Below, one piece after another: positions 6,925 to 13,268 of a DNA stretch of 16,873 bases. Location of the stretch: contig CALQCP020000023.1 in NCBI GenBank assembly GCA_943329105.2, positions 1 through 16,873 of the forward strand, in the 5' to 3' direction. The DNA is from Chitinophaga pinensis. GTDB taxonomy: Bacteria > Planctomycetota > Phycisphaerae > Phycisphaerales > SM1A02. The first letter of the stretch is position 1. Each line of letters begins with the position of its first letter. The translations under genes were made by a program, and so were the position numbers. The notes beneath the pieces were generated by a model. That model saw only the letters and a list, made by a program, of their open reading frames with translations. It was not told the origin of the DNA and made no database searches.

Positions 6925-7916
6925 CCGCACGGAAACCCATGATTGGCCTAGCCACGGTCGGCGCGGCAACGTTGATCGTTGTTGCAGCGCGGCTCCTGGT
7001 TGTTCGAACGCTTGATGGCACCTTCGTGGTTGGCTGGCCCAGCGCGGTGCTTGGTCAATTTCGAATCGATGCAGTGCTTGCTGCTGCCGCTGCTGGTGCT
7101 GCGCTGGGTGTTTCCGGCGCCATCATGCAGACCTTGTTGCGCAATCCGCTGGCTTCGCCGTTTGTATTGGGCGTCACCAGCGGCGCGGGTGCCGGCGTTG
7201 CGCTGGCATCACTCGCTGCGGCGTGGGCAGGAATGGCAGCTCCAGTGGGTGCCGCGCTCGGTGTTCCGGCGCTCATCGGTGCAGTCACAGCGCTTGGAGT
7301 GGTGCTTCTCCTGGCACGGAGGGGCGGATCGATCGATCCGGTGACGCTCATTCTCAGCGGCGTCATTGTGGGTGCGATTGCCAGCGCGTTGAGCACGGTT
7401 GCAGAATCACTGTTACCCCCGGAACGACGCGGTCTGCTTGCGGGCTGGCTCTTTGGGCGGATTCCTGACGTTCCGGATCCGGGCGCTCTCACCGCCTGTG
7501 CGATCGCCGCGTGCGGACTGACGGCGTTGGCTGCAACATGGGGCTCGCGCCTGGATGCTGCGGCACTGTCGGACGACGAAGCACGATCCGTCGGCGTCCC
7601 GCTCGCGCCCATGCGCACCGCGATGTTCCTTGGCTGCGGCGTTGCGACCGCGGCGAGCGTTGCGTTGTGTGGCCCGATTGCATTCATTGGATTACTGGCG
7701 CCGCACTGCGCGCGCGCCTTGGTCGGTCCGCGCAACCGAATATTGGTGGTCGGCTCTGCGGTCGCTGGCGCCGGACTCCTCATTGGCGCGGACGCACTTC
7801 GGCAATGGATCGATATCGGCGGCGGTCGATTGCCACTGGGCGCAGTGACTGCGGTCGCTGGCGGCATTGCATTTCTTGTGTTATTGCGCAAGACCACGGG
7901 GGCCTGGCCGCGATGA
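6921..7916 (+). CDS. FecCD/BtuC-family ABC importer permease
   Basis: The 331-residue product is hydrophobic throughout and has the expected length. The family signature near 85-110 is present (SGAIMQTLLRNPLASPFVLG), as are GPIAFIGLLAPHCARALVG in the C-terminal half and the closing RLPLGAVTAVAGGIAFL segment. Such permeases have about ten helices and form a homodimer that passes iron chelates or cobalamin across the inner membrane. The GTG start has GGGAG seven bases upstream. The gene overlaps its neighbours by four bases on both sides (GTGA before, ATGA after), tying it to the binding protein and the ATPase. Confidence 0.93.
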   Translation: MTARKPMIGLATVGAATLIVVAARLLVVRTLDGTFVVGWPSAVLGQFRIDAVLAAAAAGAALGVSGAIMQTLLRNPLASPFVLGVTSGAGAGVALASLAAAWAGMAAPVGAALGVPALIGAVTALGVVLLLARRGGSIDPVTLILSGVIVGAIASALSTVAESLLPPERRGLLAGWLFGRIPDVPDPGALTACAIAACGLTALAATWGSRLDAAALSDDEARSVGVPLAPMRTAMFLGCGVATAASVALCGPIAFIGLLAPHCARALVGPRNRILVVGSAVAGAGLLIGADALRQWIDIGGGRLPLGAVTAVAGGIAFLVLLRKTTGAWPR

Positions 7917-8686
7917 CAACCCTGAACTTTCAATCGCCAACGCTGCGCCGCGGAACATTTCAGTTGGCCATCGGAGCCATTGCGCCGCGTCCCGGTCGAA
8001 TTACCGTGCTGATCGGTCCAAACGGCGGCGGCAAGACCACGGCGCTGCGCTTGGCGGCCGGGCTGTTGACGCCGGACACGGGAGCGGTGCTGATTGATGG
8101 CGAACCGGTCCATGCGCTCAGTGCGCCGCAACGTGCCGCTCGCATTGCACTGGTCACGCAGCGGCCCGATGTTGGCGCGCCTTTCAGTGTTCGCGAAGTG
8201 GCGGCGCTCGGTCGCATTGCTCGACCGACGGATGCGCAGCGCGTGGAACGAGCGCTGCAGCGCGTTGGACTGGCGGCGTTGGCTGATCGACCGTACCACT
8301 CGCTTTCGGGTGGTCAGCAGCAACGCGTGGCGGTGGCGCGTGCCTTGGCGCAACACGAGCCGGGCGGGGTACTGCTGCTCGATGAGGCATTCGCGGCGGT
8401 CGACCCACCGGAAGCAGCCGCGATTGTGCGGGCAGTGCGCGAAGAGGCTGCCGCCGGTGCCACGGTCTTGGCAGCCACCCATGACATGGCGGTGGCCTCA
8501 GCCATTGCCGACGACGTGTGGTGCATTGTTGCCGGGCAAACCCGAGCATTCGGCCCGGCCTCCGATCTGCTGACAGCGAACGCCTTGCCCGCATTGCTTG
8601 GGGTGGCGATCGCCGAAGCCAATGGTGCCAACGGCCAGATTGCCGTGGCCGATTACCGCGCTATCCTTCCCACACAGGCGCTATGA
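7913..8686 (+). CDS. ATPase subunit of the iron-chelate/cobalamin importer (FecE/BtuD type)
   Basis: The 257-residue protein has every ABC motif: Walker A GPNGGGKT (35-42), Q-loop VTQRP (Gln83), LSGGQ (131-135), Walker B VLLLDE (153-158) and switch His190 (ATHDM). It would dimerise under the permease and drive import. The ATG at 7913 overlaps the permease stop. An open frame extends upstream to 7511, but that part lies inside the permease gene and shows no family similarity. The last 40 residues (Ala/Asn/Gly-rich) are weakly conserved in type. The stop overlaps the start of the next, unrecognised gene (ATGA). Confidence 0.93.
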   Translation: MTTLNFQSPTLRRGTFQLAIGAIAPRPGRITVLIGPNGGGKTTALRLAAGLLTPDTGAVLIDGEPVHALSAPQRAARIALVTQRPDVGAPFSVREVAALGRIARPTDAQRVERALQRVGLAALADRPYHSLSGGQQQRVAVARALAQHEPGGVLLLDEAFAAVDPPEAAAIVRAVREEAAAGATVLAATHDMAVASAIADDVWCIVAGQTRAFGPASDLLTANALPALLGVAIAEANGANGQIAVADYRAILPTQAL

Positions 8687-9411
8687 AGCAAACCGAACTC
8701 ATCATCTTTGTAGTGGTCATGGTGCTCAACGGCTTATTTGCAATTTGGAAGAAGCACAAGGAGCGCCAAGCAGTAAAGGCCGCGGCGGCCCTTGAGCGAG
8801 CCATCACAAACAATGCGCCTGCCGTTCGTGCCACCCCCGCAGCCCGTTCAACGCCTGCAATGCGCGCGACACCTGCGCCGCGTAATTCGCCTGGAAATAC
8901 GCCTCCGGAGATGCGGCCGACGACAACGAACACCGGTGCGACGACAGCTTCCACACGTGCAACGACAAGCTCGACGCGCGCAACGTCAACCTCTACACGC
9001 GCTGGCGGCGCACCATCGATTGACGCGCGCGGCTCTGTGCGGCGCGCAATTCGCGACTCCGAATTGCAAGCAGCTGCCGCGCGTCGGCGCCAAGCAGAGG
9101 CGCGCCTCTTTGAGCAGCAGGTTGCTGCGGAGAAGGCTCGCATCGCGGCGCAGCAGCGCCCGACTCCACCGGTGATCCAACCGGTCGCCATGCAGATCCT
9201 GCAGGCGGCGCGGGCGCGGTCCAAGTCTGCTGTGCCGACCGCCATCGCCGCATCCCGGATCACCGGCAACAGCATCGGAGCCCCCCGGGTGGTGGAGCCA
9301 GTGCGAGCCAAACTCCTGATTGGCGACCGAGTGGGCCTGCGCCGCGCGCTCATCCTCCGGGAGGTCCTTGGACCACCGCGCTGCATGACTCCGTACGGCG
9401 GTACGCAGTAG
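8683..9411 (+). CDS. Unrecognised membrane-anchored protein, fourth gene of the importer operon
   Basis: I do not recognise this 242-residue protein. One N-terminal helix (ELIIFVVVMVLNGLFAIW, about 5-22) is followed by basic residues. Next comes a low-complexity segment near 45-108 rich in Thr, Ala, Arg and Ser with repeated TRAT and TPA units. A charged, probably helical stretch (about 112-165, rich in Ala, Arg, Gln, Glu) follows, and then a short C-terminal segment VGLRRALILREVLGPPR. That last piece looks like a compact, selected motif in an otherwise loose protein. The ATG overlaps the ATPase stop, so translation is probably coupled to the importer. The charged helix after the anchor would most simply lie in the cytoplasm. 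Whether it assists import or was only captured by the operon cannot be told. Confidence 0.75.
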   Translation: MKQTELIIFVVVMVLNGLFAIWKKHKERQAVKAAAALERAITNNAPAVRATPAARSTPAMRATPAPRNSPGNTPPEMRPTTTNTGATTASTRATTSSTRATSTSTRAGGAPSIDARGSVRRAIRDSELQAAAARRRQAEARLFEQQVAAEKARIAAQQRPTPPVIQPVAMQILQAARARSKSAVPTAIAASRITGNSIGAPRVVEPVRAKLLIGDRVGLRRALILREVLGPPRCMTPYGGTQ

Positions 9412-9420
9412 GGGAAATGC

Positions 9421-9492
9421 ATGATCCACCCATGATCTCTCCATGATCATGGCAATATCTGCCCATGATCGCCCCACAATCGACCCAGACTC
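9421..9492. repeat. 11-bp degenerate direct repeats (ATGATC...CCC) upstream of accB
   Basis: ATGATC or a close relative recurs at exact 11-base steps: 9421, 9432, 9443, 9454 (AATATC), 9465, 9476 (ACAATC) and 9487 (AGACTC). Several units end in CCC. Four of the seven hexamers are perfect, and the third extends to the palindrome ATGATCAT. accB itself begins ATGATC at 9511, so the last unit may be the gene start. The period is one helical turn, as expected for cooperative binding on one face. The ATGs also create short ORFs: 9421-9435 and 9432-9446 (four codons each) and 9443-9514 (23 codons). Each stop overlaps the next ATG, and the last overlaps the accB ATG. Confidence 0.8.
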
Positions 9493-9510
9493 CATTACAA
9501 TTCCGCCCCC

Positions 9511-9981
9511 ATGATCGACATTCGCAAGTTGAAAGAACTCGTTCGCCTCATGACCACGAGCGACCTCACCGAGCTCGACCTCCGCGACAAGGAGGAGCAG
9601 GTCACCATTCGACGCGCCACCGCTCAGGCGGCTCCTCAGGTGATCCAGCACGCGGCGCCGGTGGTCCAGCACGTCGCCGCCGCGCCGGTGGCTGCAGCAC
9701 CCGCAGCAGCCGCTGCGCCAGCCGCCAACGAAGACGCGGGCCTGATTGCCATTGAGAGCCCCATGGTCGGCACCTTCTACGCATCGCCAAGCCCTGACAA
9801 GCCATCGTTCGTTTCCGTGGGTGGCGACGTCGGCCCGAATTCGGTGGTGTGCTTGGTGGAAGCCATGAAGATCTTCAACGAAATCAAGGCCGAGCGCTCC
9901 GGCACCATTGCCAAGGTGCTAGTCAAGAGCGGACAAGCCGTTGAATTCGGCCAGCCGCTGTACATGATCAAGCCAAGCTGA
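9511..9981 (+). CDS. accB: Biotin carboxyl carrier protein of acetyl-CoA carboxylase
   Basis: The 156-residue product carries biotin between the carboxylase and carboxyltransferase of acetyl-CoA carboxylase, the first step of fatty-acid synthesis. The N-terminal helix region (IRKLKELVRLM) is followed by an Ala/Pro/Gln-rich linker at about 38-73 and the biotinyl domain. The domain shows SPMVGTFYASPSPDKPSF, with the 'thumb' insertion typical of AccB, and EAMKIFNEI, where Lys120 is the biotinylated residue. The position after Lys is Ile rather than the commoner Met. The ATG at 9511 lacks a Shine-Dalgarno site and lies directly behind the 11-bp repeat array. accC follows after 64 bases, presumably in the same operon. 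Confidence 0.96.
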   Translation: MIDIRKLKELVRLMTTSDLTELDLRDKEEQVTIRRATAQAAPQVIQHAAPVVQHVAAAPVAAAPAAAAAPAANEDAGLIAIESPMVGTFYASPSPDKPSFVSVGGDVGPNSVVCLVEAMKIFNEIKAERSGTIAKVLVKSGQAVEFGQPLYMIKPS

Positions 9982-10045
9982 ACCCGCCCCCATCACGGCG
10001 TGCGTGCGCCCGTGCGCCGCACCTGCCTTCAGGATCTCACCAGCC

Positions 10046-11410
10046 ATGTTCAAGCGTGTACTCATCGCCAATCGCGGCGAAATCGCCCTCCGCATCATCC
10101 GCGCGTGTCGCGAACTCGGCATTGAGGCCGTGTGCGTCTATTCATCAGCAGACAAGGGCGGTCCCTGGCTTGAGCAGGCAGACCGAACCATCTGCATCGG
10201 ACCGGGCCCGTCCAAGGAGTCGTACCTGAAGATTGAGCGCATCATCGCAGCGGCTGAAGTAAGCCATGCGGAAGCGATTCATCCGGGCTACGGATTCCTC
10301 AGTGAGAACTCACACTTTGCAGAAGTATGCCGAGCGTCCGGGTTTGAATTCATCGGCCCAAGTCCAGAAGCAATGAACGCGCTTGGTGACAAGGTCAACT
10401 GCAAGCGCCTCGCTCGCAAGACTGGAACCCCAGTATTCCCAGGTACAGAAGATGCCATCGAAGATATTGAAGAAGCAGTCAAAGTGGCTGCTGAGATTCA
10501 GTATCCAGTGATTGTGAAAGCGCGCGCCGGTGGCGGCGGACGTGGCATGCGTGTTGCCCGCGATGAAGCTGAATTGCGCACCGGAATTGAATCCGCCCGG
10601 CAAGAAGCGGCGGCTGCATTTGGTGACGGCGGCGTGTACGTTGAGAAGTTCCTGGAGAACGCCCGGCACTTTGAAGTGCAGACCATTGGCGACAAGCACG
10701 GCCACGCCGTTCATCTCTATGAACGCGATTGTTCAAGCCAGCGCCGCCACCAAAAACTGATTGAAGAGGCACCAGCGCCTGGCGTTGACCCAAAGAAGCG
10801 TGATCGCGTTTGCGAAAGCGCGGCAACACTCATTCGCGAAGCCAAGTATTCCGGCGCCGCCACCGTGGAATTCCTGATGGATCGCCAGCAGAACTTCTAC
10901 ATGCTGGAAGTGAATACCCGCGTGCAAGTAGAGCACCCAGTAACGGAAATGATCACTGGAGTAGACATCGTGAAGACCGGCATTCGTGTTGCCGCAGGTG
11001 AAGAGCTGCCATTCACGCAGAAGGACATTCACATCAATGGTCATGCCATTGAAGTACGTATCAACGCTGAGGATCCGGACCGTGGATTCATGCCGCAGGC
11101 AGGTCTGATCGAAACCTACGCCGCGCCCGGCGGTCCAGGCGTTCGCCTCGATAGCCACGCCCGCGCTGGGTACCGCATTCCGCCAAACTATGACTCCATG
11201 ATCGGCAAGCTGATCGTTCATGCTCCTGACCGCGCAACATGCATTGAACGTCTCAAGGGAGCCTTGCGAGAGTTCAAGATTGGTCCAGTGAAGACCACCA
11301 TTCCGCTGCACCTCAAGCTGCTTGATCACCCCGATTTCCGCGCCGGTAGCCACGACATTCATTACGTCGAACGCTGGTTGAAGGAAATTGCCGTTACCGC
11401 CAAGGCGTAA
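10046..11410 (+). CDS. accC: Biotin carboxylase subunit of acetyl-CoA carboxylase
   Basis: This ATP-grasp enzyme carboxylates the biotin on AccB. The 454-residue product has the usual length and order. It opens with FKRVLIANRGEIALRIIRAC, then HPGYGFLSEN, the glycine loop GGGGRGMRV (162-170), ERDCSSQRRHQKLIEEAP with Lys237, EVNTRVQVEHPVTE with Glu288 and Glu296, and EVRINAED with catalytic Arg338. The numbering almost matches the Escherichia coli enzyme. Small departures are KARAGGGG where KASGGGGG or KAAAGGGG is usual, and CSSQ for CSIQ. The ATG at 10046 starts the conserved core and has AGGAT 11-15 bases upstream; an upstream in-frame GTG (10004) would only add unlike residues. The accA and accD genes are not in the window. 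Confidence 0.97.
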   Translation: MFKRVLIANRGEIALRIIRACRELGIEAVCVYSSADKGGPWLEQADRTICIGPGPSKESYLKIERIIAAAEVSHAEAIHPGYGFLSENSHFAEVCRASGFEFIGPSPEAMNALGDKVNCKRLARKTGTPVFPGTEDAIEDIEEAVKVAAEIQYPVIVKARAGGGGRGMRVARDEAELRTGIESARQEAAAAFGDGGVYVEKFLENARHFEVQTIGDKHGHAVHLYERDCSSQRRHQKLIEEAPAPGVDPKKRDRVCESAATLIREAKYSGAATVEFLMDRQQNFYMLEVNTRVQVEHPVTEMITGVDIVKTGIRVAAGEELPFTQKDIHINGHAIEVRINAEDPDRGFMPQAGLIETYAAPGGPGVRLDSHARAGYRIPPNYDSMIGKLIVHAPDRATCIERLKGALREFKIGPVKTTIPLHLKLLDHPDFRAGSHDIHYVERWLKEIAVTAKA

Positions 11411-11457
11411 TCATTGCCGCAGCATCCAGTAGCACTCTGCCAGCGAAGCCGCTTCAT

Positions 11458-12933
11458 ATGAACAGCGGCTCACTCATCCTTGTCACTGGCGCCACTGGAT
11501 ACGTTGGCGGTCGCCTGGTGCCGCGACTGTTGGCTGCAAACCACCGGGTTCGATGCCTGGTTCGCGATCCTTCGCGCCTTGAAGGCCGCGTGTGGCAGAA
11601 GGACGTCGAAGTAGTGCAGGGCGATGTGCTTGCGCCGGAGACGCTTGCCGCCGCAATGAAAGACGTGAGTGTTGTCTATTACCTGGTGCACAGCCTGGCA
11701 AGTGGCAGCAATTTCTCTGAGCGTGACAATCGCGCCGCGCGCAACTGTGCGAACGCCGCGCGAGCAGCGGGTGTGCAGCGCATCATTTACCTGGGCGGAC
11801 TTGGCGAAGAGAGCCCCGATCTTTCGCCGCACTTGGTGTCGCGACATGAAACCGGCAACGCCCTCCGCGAGGCCGGCGTTCCCGTCACTGAATTCCGCGC
11901 CGCGGTGGTGGTTGGATCTGGCAGTCTTTCCTTTGAGATGATTCGCTATCTCACCGAACGCGTCCCGGTAATGATCTGTCCACGCTGGATATTCACCCGA
12001 ACGCAACCAATCTGCATTCGAAACGTCTTGGATTATCTGGTGGCCGCGCTTGATTGTCCGGCCAGTGTCGGGCAGATCGTTGAGATTGGTGGCCGCGACG
12101 TAGTCAACTACGCGGAGATGATGACCGGCTACGCCCGGGCACGCGGACTCACGCGCCGCTTGATTGCTGTACCGATACTGACTCCGCGACTTTCTTCGTA
12201 CTGGGTTCACCTCGTCACACCAATTCCTGCTGAGATCGCCCAGCCGCTCATCAAGGGACTTGGCAATGAGGTGATCGTGCGCAACCCGTCCGCGCTCACC
12301 ATGTTCCCGAACATCAAGCCCATGGACTACGAAAGTGCCCTCCGGCTCGCTCTTGGAAAGATCGACAGCAACGAAGTCGAAACCGTGTGGAGCGATGCGC
12401 TGGTTTCCAGCCAAGGCGACCGGACGCCCGTTGCCCTGATCAGTACGCAAGGCATGATCATCGAACGGCGCCGGTTGATGGTGAATGCGCCCACCGAAGC
12501 CGTGTACCGCAGTTTTGCCGGTATCGGTGGTAAGCGCGGCTGGCTGTATATGGATTGGGCGTGGCAAATTCGCGGCCAGCTTGATCGACTCCTTGGTGGC
12601 GTCGGTATGCGCCGCGGTCGCCGCGACCCCGATGATTTGCGCGTCGGCGACACACTCGACTTCTGGCGGGTCGAGCAAGTGGAGCCCGGGCGACTCATTC
12701 GTTTACGAGCCGAGATGAAGGTGCCAGGACTCGCGTGGCTGCAAATGGAATCCCGTCCTGCAGAGAACGGCCAAACCGAATTGCTTCAAACAGCATTCTT
12801 TGAACCCAAGGGTCTGTTCGGATTCCTGTACTGGTACGTCTTGTACCCAATGCACGCACTGATCTTCAGCGGATTGATTAGCACCATTGCGGAGCGCGCC
12901 AAGGCAGCAAGTGCAAAGAGTCCGCGACCTTAG
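11458..12933 (+). CDS. NAD(P)-binding Rossmann protein with C-terminal DUF2867 domain
   Basis: The 491-residue protein has two parts. Residues 1 to about 310 form an atypical short-chain dehydrogenase/NmrA-like fold: the nucleotide-binding GATGYVGG (11-18), a D-containing CLVRDPSRL turn, VVYYLVHSL and RIIYLGGLGE. There is no classical YxxxK catalytic pair, as in many of this subgroup. From about 340 a DUF2867-type domain (SRPBCC-like) follows, with ERRRLMVNAPTEAVYRSF, GWLYMDWAW and the ending FGFLYWYVLYPMHALIFSGL, whose hydrophobic stretch may bind the membrane. The combination is common in uncharacterised bacterial proteins; the substrate is unknown. The ATG follows accC by 47 bases without a clear ribosome site. 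The TAG stop overlaps the TAA stop of the converging small gene by two bases. Confidence 0.85.
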   Translation: MNSGSLILVTGATGYVGGRLVPRLLAANHRVRCLVRDPSRLEGRVWQKDVEVVQGDVLAPETLAAAMKDVSVVYYLVHSLASGSNFSERDNRAARNCANAARAAGVQRIIYLGGLGEESPDLSPHLVSRHETGNALREAGVPVTEFRAAVVVGSGSLSFEMIRYLTERVPVMICPRWIFTRTQPICIRNVLDYLVAALDCPASVGQIVEIGGRDVVNYAEMMTGYARARGLTRRLIAVPILTPRLSSYWVHLVTPIPAEIAQPLIKGLGNEVIVRNPSALTMFPNIKPMDYESALRLALGKIDSNEVETVWSDALVSSQGDRTPVALISTQGMIIERRRLMVNAPTEAVYRSFAGIGGKRGWLYMDWAWQIRGQLDRLLGGVGMRRGRRDPDDLRVGDTLDFWRVEQVEPGRLIRLRAEMKVPGLAWLQMESRPAENGQTELLQTAFFEPKGLFGFLYWYVLYPMHALIFSGLISTIAERAKAASAKSPRP

Positions 12934-13268
12934 TCTTGATGACCGCGCTTCGCAGGCATCAAGTTCACGGCGATCACTGCCGCAGCTGCGATAGCCATGA
13001 GTGCATATCCACCCACCGGGCTGTAGAGATTCAGTCCCTTGTCAGGCTGGGGCGGGATGGTTGTGTCAGCCGCTTGCATGGCGTACGTGGCTGCGCAGGT
13101 GGCGCCGGCAAGGATCACGCTAACGCCAATACTCAAACGCATGGAACGGCTACCAAGCGACAATCCGCGCGATTGACGGGCCGGACTGGCAATGGCCGCA
13201 TGACGGGGCGTGTTGACTCGGGTGACCAGGGTGACCAGGGTGAGCATGTTGATCATGTTGTTCTTCAA
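12930..13268 (-). CDS. Small membrane protein of unknown function
   Basis: I do not recognise a family. From the TTG at 13268 the product has 112 residues; it has an internal signal-like helix (MRLSIGVSVILAGATCAATYAM, from residue 43) and a second helix near the C-terminus (GGYALMAIAAAAVIAVNLMP), ending in PAKRGHQD. The TTG is chosen because AAGGA lies six bases upstream and the codon overlaps the stop of the CvpA-like gene (TTGA). ATGs at 13256 and 13142 are alternatives, and the latter would leave a neat 70-residue, two-helix protein. The first 20 residues are encoded by a 9-base repeat and read as hydrophobic-hydrophobic-Thr/Asn triplets, which looks unlike a normal N-terminus. It is the last gene of the minus-strand operon. 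Confidence 0.6.
   Translation of the reverse strand: MKNNMINMLTLVTLVTRVNTPRHAAIASPARQSRGLSLGSRSMRLSIGVSVILAGATCAATYAMQAADTTIPPQPDKGLNLYSPVGGYALMAIAAAAVIAVNLMPAKRGHQD
13212..13265. repeat. 9-bp degenerate direct repeats at the start of the small gene
   Basis: Six 9-base units run from 13212 to 13265. Two are identical (GGTGACCAG at 13221 and 13230), and the flanking units (starting 13212, 13239, 13248, 13257) are related. On the minus strand they fall in frame with the TTG start at 13268 and encode tripeptides such as LVT, LVT, MLT and MIN. They could be a coding expansion or, if translation really begins at 13142, a non-coding leader. Confidence 0.55.

Noticed and set aside
7511..7912. Upstream in-frame extension of the importer ATPase
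   Set aside because: It lies inside the permease gene and encodes Arg-rich sequence. The ATG at 7913 overlaps the permease stop and begins a normal ATPase.
7055..8482. 475-codon open frame on the minus strand
   Set aside because: It is antisense to the permease and ATPase genes, both of which have full motif sets. The product is Arg/Ala/Pro/Thr-rich with no domain.
8661..9422. 253-codon open frame on the minus strand opposite the unknown fourth importer gene
   Set aside because: The plus-strand frame has a membrane anchor, a start/stop overlap with the ATPase gene and a sensible layout. The minus product is a run of Arg/Ala-rich low complexity.
9421..9492. CRISPR array as an explanation for the ATGATC repeats
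   Set aside because: The repeats are 6 bases with 5-base gaps, far too short for CRISPR repeats and spacers, and no cas gene is nearby.
10000..10022. GC-rich hairpin between accB and accC (GTGCG and CGCAC)
   Set aside because: Only five base pairs match, and no T-run follows. The two genes are expected to be co-transcribed, so a terminator is unlikely.
10004..10045. Upstream GTG extension of accC
   Set aside because: It adds 14 residues not seen in the family. The ATG at 10046 begins at the conserved MFKRVLIANRGEI and has AGGAT upstream.
11470..12678. 402-codon open frame on the minus strand
   Set aside because: It is the mirror of the DUF2867 protein gene; it shows no recognisable motif and would end inside accC-distal DNA without a ribosome site.
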